Below, in pieces: positions 24,752 to 40,041 of a stretch of DNA of 64,000 bases. The stretch covers positions 1 through 64,000 of the forward strand of contig JAZDSV010000012.1 of NCBI GenBank assembly GCA_036784855.1. The letters are read 5' to 3'. The notes under the pieces were generated by a model. The model made no database searches. It saw nothing but the letters and a program-made list of their open reading frames with translations, and was not told the origin of the DNA. Position 1 is the first letter of the stretch; each line of letters starts with the position of its first letter. Source of the DNA: Aphelidium insulamus. Taxonomy: Eukaryota; Aphelidiomycota; Aphelidea; Aphelidiaceae. A program made the translations under genes and the position numbers.

Positions 24752-25062
24752 ATGAAGGCACTTATCTACATCATGCTGGTAGTTGCCATGTCGTGCAAAC
24801 AGATGCCTCGCCCACCAGGTTGACACATCGAACCGCTGCAAGCGCTGTTGAGAATGTAGAACGGCGTGGCAAGGGCGATGCAGATGCAAGCCATATCCCT
24901 CTGATGATCAGCACGCAACCGACCGGCGATGGGAACGACGCGCCCCGATTGTTCTTTCCTCTTCCAACCGATGTTGTTGCCGAACATCTTTCACACCCCA
25001 ATTGCTGCGATGAAACACGCAGACAGTGTAGTGCGAAAACACGCTCGGCGGACAACAGACAA
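24752..25062 (+). pseudogene. Degraded copy of the secreted Cys-rich family (relic 1)
   Basis: A 20-codon start (MKALIYIMLVVAMS, then a CKQMPRPP cleavage-site region) mirrors the signal peptides of the copies at 25819 and 26617, including the Met-Pro that follows the signal. The frame stops at once with TGA. A shifted frame then continues through a Ser/Thr/Pro-rich stretch to a paired-Cys block (NCCDETRRQC) like those of the intact copy. No hydrophobic cysteine-rich core follows before the next relic begins. The identity rests on pattern similarity by eye. It may be a 5' fragment left by unequal recombination. Confidence 0.45.
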
Positions 25063-25605
25063 ATGAAATCGGCATTGATCGCGGGTTTCCTGCTGCAGGC
25101 ACGGGGAATGCCCATGGTGTCGCCAGAGCGCAAGAGTATGACCTTGATTCCGCGATGCCGCGTGATCAGGTCGGAGAACAGATAGGAGAGGTGCCCGCGA
25201 TGGCGCAAGTGTATGGCGCTACTGCCAACGGTGCAGCCGCGGAAACACAGCATGTCAATAATGTGGGCTATACGCTTCCGAGCAGCCTGTAGACACGTCT
25301 GGCACCGTGACAACGGTCTGCCGCTGCCGTGGAATCACCGCAGTGCAAATGGAAAACACTTTCTGCGGCAGTTGCGATCCAGGTATAGTTTCGGCTCACT
25401 CATGCGTGGCGATCTGCACTTTTCAACTGGTTACGTGGCTGGAGAGTTGATTGTGCCTGGGTGTGGTTGTTTGTGCGGTGTGTGCGCCCAAGAATCCCTG
25501 TACAATGCAAACCTTGTGTACAACACGGCACGCGAGAACAATGATCCCAACTACTGCTCCGTGATAAGGGAGACCCTGGTTGTACTCCGTTGGAGCGGTC
25601 CGTGA
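25063..25605 (+). pseudogene. Degraded copy of the secreted Cys-rich family (relic 2)
   Basis: The start MKSALIAGFLLQARGMPM matches the signal of the copy at 25819 (MKSAIHVMLALVC). The frame is then broken by TAG at 25183-25185 and by at least one frameshift: a different frame around 25155-25290 reads like the family's variable spacer. The original frame resumes with GSLMRGDLHFSTGYVAGELI and NNDPNYCS, matching the equivalent stretch of the next copy (the NNDQSLC region). Too many lesions are present for a functional gene. Confidence 0.6.
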
Positions 25606-25818
25606 ATTGGTTTGCGGCCGGTGGCGCGTACTCGTGTGTTCAAATCGTGGTTTGCACTTGGCCAACTCTGCTTGCCAACTACATGTTCATGCCTGCTGGC
25701 TGGTTTATGCTTGACCATTCCGTGCAATGTGACACATCTTGATGCTATGCAGCTAAATGCTATGTAGGATTCAGCTCGCTTTCGCTTACCGATTTTCACT
25801 GGATCCACGGCAGCCGCG

Positions 25819-26511
25819 ATGAAATCAGCCATTCACGTCATGTTGGCCCTGGTGTGCATTGGGATGCAAGCCTGTGCTATGCCCACCCCGCCTGCGTACG
25901 GAGCAATCGAAGAAGCCGGCAGCAAACGCAGTGACAGCGAAAGTAATGACGGCTACAGTACCGGCGATGATGTTGTCATTGTCCGCTAGCCAACCGACAC
26001 GTCCCATCAAGTACGGGAAACATGCTGCAGTGCAGCGTGGGTAGAATACACTTGCTGCTACGGTGATACGGACTGCATCAATGTTCTGACGCGGCTTGCA
26101 TTCATGTTTCCATTCTGTGGGTCTGCGTACTGGCTGGCCAACCATCTGGTGGCACCGGGTGTCGGCTCCCTGGCCGCAGGAGGCGTCATGGAGACAGTCG
26201 AGACTGCGCGCGCAATATACGTGCAGTCCCGTGCCAACAACGATCAGAGTTTGTGTCTGCGGCCGTTGGTGTTGGAGCCGGATTGTGGGCGGTGTGAGTG
26301 GGCGCTGCACGGGTGTGCCGTCGTGGCTGGCACGGGTGGCAGTGTGGCTGGCGGGCTGGCACTGGGTCACCTGTTGTGTCCCAGCTGTCCCTGCTTACTG
26401 GCAAGCACGTGTCTGGCTGCGTCGTGTAGTGTGACGCGCTCTCACCTCTCTACCGTGGCCGGCAGGTGGTACTCTGCCCGCCGGAACAGCGCTGACAGCA
26501 TTAATAATTGA
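25819..26511 (+). pseudogene. Secreted Cys-rich protein copy with one in-frame TAG
   Basis: One frame runs 230 codons from the ATG at 25819 to the TGA at 26509-26511, interrupted only by a TAG at 25987-25989 (codon 57). The first 22 residues are a signal peptide ending at ACAMP. After the TAG the frame shows paired Cys motifs (ETCCSAAWVEYTCC), hydrophobic Gly/Ala-rich segments and an end (GRWYSARRNS) that parallels the intact copy at 26617 (KWYSAHPAPRNS). With the stop ignored, length and layout match that copy. It could be a recent pseudogene, a read-through gene, a sequencing error, or a gene in which a small intron removes the stop; I find no good splice sites flanking the TAG. Confidence 0.7.
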
Positions 26512-26616
26512 GAATGGCAGTGGCACTATTGACAGTGGCAATAGACATGCATTAAATAACACACGAACACAATTATTAATAAGATAAGACGAGAGTATTT
26601 AGTTCAGAAGTGAAAA

Positions 26617-27300
26617 ATGCGCGCAACATACACCGTGATACTACTGCTGGCTGCGGCATCAGTGTGGCTGGTGTGCGCCATGCCCACGCGTACGCCGGCT
26701 GCTGCCGTAATCGCTGGTGCAGATAATGGTGGTGGCGATGTTGGCGCTGATATCATTGTTCAGCAGCCGCAAAGCATTGAGCCCGCCCTTGAGGACGCGT
26801 CGCCTCCCGTATCACTGACATCACGCTCGGCACAGCAAATGGACAGCATGAGAGTTCACTGTCGGAACAACGCGCACATGCGCAGATGTGGTGAGCATTC
26901 GTGCTGTTTTCTGGCTGCGATGTCGTTCATGGGCGGCTGCTATCTTGGGGAAGTGATCGCGCCCACGTTTGGCTGCGTAATGGGTCCGTGCGTTGGCTGC
27001 ACAGTCACCGCGGCCGCGCTGGTCTGCACGGTGTCCCAGCGACATCGCGACGACAGCTGCTGTTTGGACCCGTTGTGGTCCGACACCACTCGGTGTCAAG
27101 ATGCAGCTTGTTGTGGTGCCTTGGTGGCCGCCGCGTCCGCCATCACTACACTCACTTGTGTTGGCCCGGTCATATACCCTGCCATTCCGTACGCTCTGGC
27201 CGGCGAAGCCACTTGCATCTCATGCTCAGTACTGAATTGCGTGGCGTTGAGCCGGGCGCTGAAGTGGTACAGCGCGCACCCGGCGCCGCGGAACAGTTGA
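26617..27300 (+). CDS. Secreted cysteine-rich protein, intact family member
   Basis: This is a single-exon protein of 227 residues. It has a signal peptide (TYVILLLA-type stretch ending VCAMPT), an acidic/Pro-rich spacer of about 55 residues, then a core with some 20 cysteines including four CC pairs (HSCCFLAAM, DSCCLDPLW, DAACCGALVAA and others). The core is interleaved with long Gly/Ala/Val hydrophobic stretches, such as FGCVMGPCVGCTVTAAALVC. I do not recognise the family. The tandem arrangement with three broken relatives upstream suggests a fast-evolving secreted or surface protein. The hydrophobic, disulphide-rich core could be membrane-associated; that is inference. Confidence 0.75.
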   Translation: MRATYTVILLLAAASVWLVCAMPTRTPAAAVIAGADNGGGDVGADIIVQQPQSIEPALEDASPPVSLTSRSAQQMDSMRVHCRNNAHMRRCGEHSCCFLAAMSFMGGCYLGEVIAPTFGCVMGPCVGCTVTAAALVCTVSQRHRDDSCCLDPLWSDTTRCQDAACCGALVAAASAITTLTCVGPVIYPAIPYALAGEATCISCSVLNCVALSRALKWYSAHPAPRNS

Positions 27301-27411
27301 TTGACACGCGCACAATCAACTAATCATATTTACAGCTAATTCGACTCTATTTACACTACTACGACGCAATACATACATACGCAATATTTTGACGTTGGGA
27401 GAATTGCTGAT

Positions 27412-30400
27412 TTATTCAACACTGCCAATGTCATCACGCAGCAGCAAGTTGATGTCGCGCAACACTTGTTCGGCGCCCAGTCCTGCGCGCATAAAGTGTG
27501 GTCGAAGCCATCGATCGGTTGCGGCTCTGCCAGCGCGGTTATTTGATTACATCATATATACATAGATCATTTTAATGAGGATTTGCACTTACCGAAAGAG
27601 AGAATCGACAGCATTTTGCGCGTCCGTGTGTGAGGTGACAATAATCATGGCTGGACCGGCGGCCAGTTTATCCTGATTGTTGATTGACAATGGTGACGTA
27701 ATTGTTATATGGCGCCTACCTTGAAGTATCGATACAGCTTACTACCGCGACTCAGTCCCCGAGCGGAGAGGAAGGAGTCGATAGTCTCGTCGGAATAGCA
27801 TTTGACGGTCACGTAGCCGACGCGGAAGCCAGAGTTGTTCAGCGACGCGAGTGCACGGTCAATGATGTTGGGCATGGAGGCAATGTCGTGGTGTGGGACA
27901 GCGTCGGCGGGAAATGCGACCAGTACCGTGCAATTTGCAGGTCGTGCTCCATCCATGCATCGCTCTAGGAATCGGGCACTGCGCACATCGCTGTCACCTT
28001 GGTAGCCATGTCTGTTCTTCCAGCAATTGTGTCTGACTTCATAGTATTGCTACAACAGTTAGTGGAACAACTAAGGCGAGAATGCCCCGTGACACCTACA
28101 CAGGCAGGCAACGAACGCGAGGCTACCGTTGCGAATCCTCCGTTTGGAAAGAGCTGACTGACAAGCATTACAGAAGATTCATAGTTGCGTGCGCAGTGCA
28201 CACGGCCACCACTAGTTGCGACAATGGCGCCTGCAAAATGATGAGTTTGATAAGAGAGCAAAAACGGTTAAACGGTTCACGAACGGCATCGCGCGAGGGC
28301 ATCAACTCCAGTTAAGAGGACAGCAATCAAGCGGTCATGGGCATGCCATTTCACGGGCCCACTATCCACGTCCAGCATTAGTGTTCCAATGTCGGCCGTG
28401 CCCGTGATGACCGTTATAATGCCGTTCATGACCAAGTTTGAGCGCTGCAGAGATGACAGTAACAGCGTGGCGTCAACAAGCTGAAAAGAATTAGTTTAGC
28501 TAATACCGAGCCCTAATGCTTACAGATGCAATCATGACGGTCTCAAGAACGCCATTGCCATGCAGAGATTCCCGGCCGTGCACCCATTCATCGGGGTATA
28601 TTTGTACATTTGGCCACGACCGGCCGCTGTATGCCACCATATTGGGCGGAAAGTAGAGCGACATCCAGCAATCCGTTTGTCGAGCGGTTTTAGAGAGGAA
28701 TTGTGCCACTGCTGACAAGTTCTGACTGGCCCACTGGCGCGCAGCAACCATCCGCATAACAAGGAAAAATAAAATCGTATCGCCGTCCTTCACGGTACAA
28801 ATTGCTGGGATCTCGAAAGGGGTTCTTTCCTCCGACAGCACCGTCAAGAGCGAGGCCAGCGTAAACTCGGTGAACCCAACAACGATATCCTGCATTGACA
28901 ATTATCTGCCAGTAATTCCATTATGTGCGGGATGTAGGTACCTCTGGTAAAGCGGGGCATGATTCGCCAGCGCCACTATATTCAGCTCCGACATCGCGCG
29001 TAGTGTGACAAGGACTGGGTTCGACAGCTGACGAATGTGGCAGCCGCGAGTATCGTATTAGCCGGCCCATGAAACACTCGCTGACTGCAGACGCTAACGA
29101 AGGCTGTAATATTATAGCAGTGGTAGCGAGTTGCCAAGACTTGCCTTGACAAACGTGACACAAACAGTTTGCGAATACAGCGCCGAGCTAACTGTTGAAC
29201 CGCTACCCAAACGTTAAACAAGTTGAAATACAAGTAACATATATATAAAGTTACATATATAAGACGAACCTGGAGCCGCGCCCGTGAGAAGTAGAGATGG
29301 CCTTGATGCCAGCAAGCTTAAATATAGACAACAGTACGGAGAAAAATTCTTGTGACGTGCACGATTCGACATCGATTGACACGCCATTCCACGTCTCGCT
29401 GGATACCACGTCCGTTGACTTTTTTGGAGATGCCAGCAGGTCTTTCTGTGGCGATGCAATTGTCTTGCTGACTTTCTTTTTCTTTTTCTTGTGCGCCTTT
29501 GCTTTCTTTGGGGATTGTGGCGGTGCATCATCTGCATCGTTAACGGTCGGTACCGGCGCTGGCTCATTGTTGAGTGGGGTGTCCGCAGTCGCTTCGCCTA
29601 CTCGCAGACTATCGTCAACTAGGAGCTCTTCTTCTTGCTTGGCATTCAGCTTCAACTCCGGGACGAGATCAGTGATACTGGTTGTCTCACGAAGGTCAAT
29701 GAAGACAGTCGGCAACATATCGCCGCGCATTCCATACTCTTCTGCGCCTCCGAATATTGGCGCCGAAGTGCTAAATATGCCACGCGCAGATATGGCCGAG
29801 TGCGCTGCGTACTTGATGCCAGCACGCGCAGTCGTCATTGACCGAGACCGCATCAACGCGCCGGTAGTGTCTCGCTCAGTGAGAACGGCCGCAGTACTTG
29901 CCAAGATCGTGCGCTCCACATTGTCCGTAGATAGCGACCGCGTCAGCGCAAACCCCGAACTGATCACCTGGACCATGGAATTAATGTCGACGCTGCTCAG
30001 CGACACGGAGCGGGCAATGTCGCCCGGCATATACTTGGCGAACAGGTTCTCTGCGTCGGTCGCTGGCACTGCATCCGCAGGAGAGTCTGGTGGTGCGGTG
30101 TCGGCACGAGTTTCGAGACTGCTTGCAGTGCCGAACCTGTTGAGGAAGTTGTCGGCATCGCTCAGCAGCCGGTCCAGTTCAGTGTCCAAGTGTGTCGACA
30201 ATAAGCCATCGGATTCTCGATGAGAAGCGATGTCGGGCATGAAGCCATCCTGTGCAAAGAATGATGGGTCGCCCGGGTCCAGCGCTCCCGGTTTGCTCCG
30301 CGGTGTAAATCCAGTCGATTCAGGTATCAGCTTGGCCGCTCGAGTTCGCAGCAAAACACTGTTGTTGCTGTTGGCCACATGTCCGGTAGTGAGGTGGTGT

Positions 30401-30522
30401 ACATCTTCGTCGTCAGAGTCGCTGACAGTGACCGAGCTTGCGGCGGCGAGCGCGGCGCTGACCAGGTCATTGACGCTAGAGTGCAGGCTACCGGCGGGAC
30501 TCTGCCCGAGTGCGGGAAACAT
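27412..30522 (-). CDS. Multi-exon protein of unknown function with Lys-rich linker
   Basis: I do not recognise this gene. The first exon (29270-30522) codes about 417 residues. It is Ser/Asp-rich and probably disordered, with a Lys tract (KAHKKKKKKVSK) followed by a structured end (CTSQEFFSVLLSIFKLAGIKAI). Short exons follow: 29145-29202 (STVSSALYSQTVCVTF), then PSLASAVSECFMGRLIRY, and a long exon 28553-28885 (DIVVGFTEFTLASLLTVLSE). Later exons carry LVDATLLLSSLQRSNLVMNG, NCTVLVAFPADAVPHHDIAS and a last exon ending DINLLLRDDIGSVE. The intron at 29104-29144 is GC-AG and needed for frame. The exon near 28060-28230 is uncertain, so the model could be two genes. It could be a trafficking or signalling scaffold, but nothing specific supports that. 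Confidence 0.5.
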
Positions 30523-30969
30523 TTTGGCGTGGTGAAACGGTGTTCTGTAAACAGCGCTAATGCGGCTTGAACATTCCTATTCTTAACCGCTCTGAACAGC
30601 TTAATAATAAACCTGTTCTATGTAGTATTTGATTTCTATACAGTCCGTATAATAGTTCTTTTATAGCTTCATGACACTAGCTCATTCAGGTTATCAGGAG
30701 ATTATTGCTATGTAACGGTAAGACCACCAGTTAAACCGCAGTGCGTCAGCAGCTGAATCATAATACATGTCAATAGTATTTGTAAAGGAGTGAAGGTTCT
30801 ATCCCATGATTACGAAATACGGCAGATATGCAATTCACGGAATTGAGCAAGCACCGTTGCTCTGATTGGTCGATCTTATGAAGCCCCTGAGCATTGTGAT
30901 TGGCCGATTTTATCGAATGGAAAAGAAGCGCCACACAATTCAATTTGCATCCACGTGCATTCAGCAAAA
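30523..30969. other. Divergent intergenic region
   Basis: About 450 AT-rich bases separate two divergent gene starts. No open frame looks coding. A CCAAT-like attggtcgat/gattggccga pair sits about 70-105 bases upstream of the plus-strand ATG at 30970 and may belong to its promoter. Confidence 0.45.
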
Positions 30970-31863
30970 ATGCGCCATTTTGACGCGATTCTCGGCGCCG
31001 CGCTCGCGGTGGTGCTGTGCCAGTGCTGGTCTCCACTCGTCTCCGCTAGAGCTCCAGCGAATAATGAAAACCTCCTCACTCGTGTGGTGCACCACGACCC
31101 GATGAATGCCGAAAAATTGGGCGAACAGGTCGTGAACCTTTTCGCGGAAGGCCACCAGGGAGCGAACGGCTTGCCATGCTTTACGCGCGAACAACTCGCC
31201 AAGCACATGCAGGCGGCGAACGAGGCAAAGTACATTCCGGCCGTGGGTCCGGATAAGGCGAATTTTGACGCCATGGACGACGACAAGGACGGATGCGTGA
31301 CGAAAACCGAATTGGCAGAATACTATGTGGCGATGTCAAAGACGGACCAGAATCTGCTGGCCAAAATCGGAGAGGAAGCCAAGAAGCAATTTCCTGATTT
31401 CGACGCGAAAACAGCTTCAACAAACCTGGCCGAGCAAATTCGTAATCAAAATTGCGCCAACAGCACCGAGCCAAAGCCGAAAATAACGGCCGGCACAGTT
31501 GCTTCATGCGCCGCGCATTTTGGCGACTGCGCTCTGTTTAAAGGATGTGGCGGGTCCGCGGCACCGGCGACTGGAACCAGCGTTGACGTGCACAAGCGCG
31601 GTTTTGGAAATATGATCGTGAAGACCGTCAAAACCATCATGGTAAGCATGATGATGATATTGTACATTGTATGCACGGCTAACTGGCAGGCTATCGGTTT
31701 CTTTGCCGTTGCTTTCATTCTTGCTCTTATCTCGATAAGCGCCATTTTTGGCTTTTCGATGCTCGGAGGCGCGGCTGGAGGGACGCTTAGTGGCATTGTG
31801 GCGGCTCCCGTTTTAATCGTTGCCTTCATCCTTTTTTTTGTGGGGTTGGCCCTCGTAAAATGA
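30970..31863 (+). CDS. Secreted EF-hand protein with C-terminal membrane segments
   Basis: A single exon codes 297 residues. A signal peptide (AILGAALAVVLCQCWSPLVSA) is followed by a helical region with one canonical EF-hand loop (DDDKDGCVTKTE) near residue 100. Next come a KIGEEAKKQFPDFDAKTAST-type helix, a Cys-containing region (NQNCANS, SCAAHFGDCALFKGC), and a C-terminal third with at least two or three hydrophobic segments (FFAVAFILALISISAIFGF, VAAPVLIVAFILFFVGLAL). I do not know this family. A diverged paralogue, broken by LTR elements, lies at 39889-46704 and shares the DPM, NG.xC, FPxF and KC/NC landmarks and the hydrophobic end, but not the EF-hand loop. A calcium-binding surface protein is a reasonable guess. 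Confidence 0.7.
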   Translation: MRHFDAILGAALAVVLCQCWSPLVSARAPANNENLLTRVVHHDPMNAEKLGEQVVNLFAEGHQGANGLPCFTREQLAKHMQAANEAKYIPAVGPDKANFDAMDDDKDGCVTKTELAEYYVAMSKTDQNLLAKIGEEAKKQFPDFDAKTASTNLAEQIRNQNCANSTEPKPKITAGTVASCAAHFGDCALFKGCGGSAAPATGTSVDVHKRGFGNMIVKTVKTIMVSMMMILYIVCTANWQAIGFFAVAFILALISISAIFGFSMLGGAAGGTLSGIVAAPVLIVAFILFFVGLALVK

Positions 31864-31928
31864 GCCTCGCTCAGGGTCGCCTATCAAATATACATCGCTA
31901 TTAAATATTACATATACTACTTGATATT

Positions 31929-37262
<5,334 letters not shown>

Positions 37263-37783
37263 TGTGTATGTGTGGCAGTTGATTACTGCTCTGGTGCTGC
37301 ACACACAATGCAGATCTTGTTATCGTAATCTTTCGTGACACCCTGCAGCGCTGCTGTCATTTCGTGTCGTTTATGTCAGACGCGACCTTATTCGTTTTAA
37401 GGCTTGTTGGGCTGTAATAAGTAGAATGCCTTTGATTATGGATATATTACTGCCAGGTCAAGTATCGCCTGCCGCGCGGCTATGCCACCCTGCTCATGTG
37501 CCACAATAAATGATAGTCGCTGCCACACTCGCTGATTACTGACAGAAGTTGAGAGGTTGTCCACGTCAGACAACGGAAATGGTTCGAGTAATAAACGCCC
37601 CCAGAGATTCGATAATGAAAGGGAGAAAATCGACCCGACATTCAAAGCCATTCTCCCATCCGTGCCGACATTCAAAGCCATTCTCCCATCCGTGCCTCAT
37701 TGCTGCCAGGAATGATGTGCAGCGCAACATGGCAAAAAGTAGACAGTACATTGCAGCTGTAGCAAATTGAAGCAAAACAAAAA
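37263..37783. other. Intergenic region between AROM and tRNA-Ala
   Basis: This stretch holds the AROM promoter. It also holds a perfect 30-bp tandem duplication (37636-37665 and 37666-37695). Two overlapping minus-strand frames run through the duplication; one reads LSDVDNLSTSVSNQRVWQRL further on and could be a gene relic. Nothing in it is recognisable. Confidence 0.5.
37636..37695. repeat. Perfect 30-bp tandem duplication
   Basis: Two identical adjacent 30-bp units start with cgacattcaaagcc and end with tcccatccgtgc. On the minus strand, in one frame, this duplicates a ten-residue block. Confidence 0.95.
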
Positions 37784-37856
37784 TGGAGGTCCAGGGTATC
37801 GATCCCTGTACTTCTCGCATGCGAAGCGAGCGCTCTACCATTTGAGCTAGACCCCC
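37784..37856 (-). tRNA. tRNA-Ala (anticodon CGC)
   Basis: The minus strand folds into a 73-nt cloverleaf. The acceptor stem GGGGGTC pairs with GACCTCC with one G-U; the D arm is GCTC/GAGC; the anticodon stem CTCGC/GCGAG has loop TTCGCAT, giving anticodon CGC. The T arm CAGGG/CCCTG has loop ATCGATA, and the discriminator base is A. The GGGATCGATACCC T arm is the form found in animal tRNA-Ala. No intron is present. A TTTTT tract follows directly on the minus strand and would serve as the RNA polymerase III terminator. Confidence 0.96.
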
Positions 37857-37985
37857 ACTGAGTCGTTAGCTCGGTTTTCTCATTAATGTTTAACTTTACC
37901 TAGTATGAAGATGTTAAATACACGTCGTTGATATTAACGTAATATCGTAATGCATGCACACCATTAAACTCACGCAAGCAATTGA

Positions 37986-39384
37986 ATGGTGCACTTGAGC
38001 CACACCGAGTACAGCCACTCGAAGTCGGCAGCTAGTGGCACGGCTACATCTACAGCTACTAAAGCCATCACAACCAGCGATGACGCCGTGACCACCAATA
38101 CATTGCCGCCCATACCAGCCGTCCTGCTGTCTGGACCGTGCAGCATGGGCATCGACGAGGCTGGCCGTGGTCCCGTTCTGGGTAAGCATCTGATATGGAA
38201 TCTCTACAACTAACTCCACACAACTATAACTAACTAAATATGTCAGGTCCAATGACATATGCGGCCGCAATTTGTCCGCTGGGCCGACAGCAAGAGCTGC
38301 GACAGTTGGGCATTGACGGTGCGCACTGGCTACTATGATGTCTCATTGGATCACAATGCACTACACGCGCAGACTCGAAAAAGATTACTGAGGCCGCGCG
38401 GGAGCGCATGCTCACCCGGGACATGATGGTCACATGCGCAGACTGGCTCACGTGGACAGTGCGGGTGCTGATGCCGCGCGATATATCACGGGCAATGCTG
38501 CGGCGGTTGGTTGCGCTAAATCACTCTCGGATGACGTCTGATACTTACATCTATGTCGGGCAGAGACAAGTACAACCTGAACACGCTGTCACACGACACC
38601 GCCATCGAGTTGGTCAGGGATGCGCTGCGTCGGGGAATCCGTGTCACGGAGGTTGCATTGTGCGCAATGTGTGGTAGTTGCTGAATGATTCTACTGTAGC
38701 TTTACGTCGACACTGTCGGTTCGCCCGAAAAATATCAGGCAATGTTGTCGCGCCTGTTCCCCGGCATAAAGTGCGTCGTGTCCAAGGGCGCCGACCACTT
38801 GTTTCCCATTGTGTCAGCGGCTTCAATCGCCGCCAAGGTGAGCATAGTGTTTAGCGGTTTATTACGGCATGTGTGACTATGCGATTATGTAGGTCAAGAG
38901 AGATGCAGTGCTGCGCGACTGGAAGTTTCATGAGCCGGGAATGGAGAATATTAACCGCGAGTTTGGTTCTGGCTATCCTGGCGGTGCGCCCAGTTGTGTG
39001 ACATATGTGTAAGAGTGACGTATATAATCACAGACCCAACCACAAAACGCTGGCTACGGGACAATATTGATCCCGTGTTTGGGTTCCCAGAGATTATTCG
39101 TTTCAGTTGGTCCACGTGCTCCACTCTGCTAGAAGAAGAAGCAGTGCCGGTGCTGTGGTATGTTTGCGATAGTAATGAGAATAGTTGCTAATTGTATGTA
39201 TTGTAGGCCAGAGTACGATGATGATGCGGATGGTGGTGGCAAGTATGGCAAGCAGGCTCAGAAGTCGGGTAGCAGTAAGCGGCAGCGGTTGGACGGCGCA
39301 AGCCGTCAATCAGCATCCGCCTCACTGCCCAGGAAGCACGCCTTCTTCAAGCAACTGCAAATGCGGATTGTTGTCGACCTTTGA
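37986..39384 (+). CDS. RNASEH2A: Ribonuclease H2 catalytic subunit A
   Basis: RNASEH2A is the catalytic subunit of the heterotrimeric RNase H2, which removes ribonucleotides from DNA and degrades RNA-DNA hybrids in the nucleus. About eight exons give some 340 residues. Landmarks are [12 protein letters not shown] with the first catalytic Asp/Glu, [24 protein letters not shown], KADxLFP-type [27 protein letters not shown] and [14 protein letters not shown]. All junctions are GT-AG and keep frame. A variable Ser/Lys/Arg-rich insert (about residues 290-325) precedes the last helix. The N-terminus extends about 40 residues beyond the first motif and is Thr/Ser-rich. The gene is divergent from tRNA-Ala and the minus-strand AROM. 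Confidence 0.9.
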
Positions 39385-39888
39385 GTGGGCATATAATGCT
39401 AGTTTTTGCGTCAATTTCTGTTCATTATTGTATTGTGTTAATTCAACACTTGTTTTCTTGTATTTTGTATGCGATACATTGCGCATATGACATCATTGTG
39501 CAACATTGACTAGCGAATAGCGCATTGGCCGGCTACTTTATCAATTGATCATGGAATTTAATAATTGATGAATTGATTGTGCTGAAGACCGAAAGCGTGG
39601 TCGTTACGCTGCTCAATGTCGGCAAGCTGGCGTCGATTTTCTTCCTTTCATTTTGGACTCATTTGGTGGTTTTGGGGCTTTGACCAAGTTGATGACTCTA
39701 GCGTCATGCCACGCTGCTGCTCCCAGGTCCAACATAGCGGTCTGCAAAAGTTTCGCCGGTTACGGACACGCTGGTTCGTGGCCGCTATGAAGGCAACCGC
39801 CAGAAGCTTGCCTTGAGCGATGTGGAGGCAACAATTTCATTATCCATAATAAACCCCCACAATGATGATTGATTGTGCTGATCATAAA
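39385..39888. other. Intergenic region between RNASEH2A and a disrupted gene
   Basis: This AT-rich spacer lies between convergent ends. A plus-strand frame at 39616-39816 shows no recognisable features. No repeat or RNA gene is apparent. Confidence 0.5.
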
Positions 39889-40041
39889 TTATTGGCCCTC
39901 CAGCGCCAGGTAAAAGAGCGAGCTGCCAATCCAGGCAACACCGCCAAGTATCGCCAGGGGGGATGCGGCTGCCAAAATAAGGACAACTTTACCAAACTGA
40001 AAAAGTCTCACTACTACGAGGAGGAGAGCTTGTAGTACCAC

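Noticed and set aside
29297-30223. Plus-strand 308-codon frame
   Set aside because: It is antisense to the Ser-rich first exon of the unknown gene. Its apparent hydrophobic run is the complement of the Lys tract.
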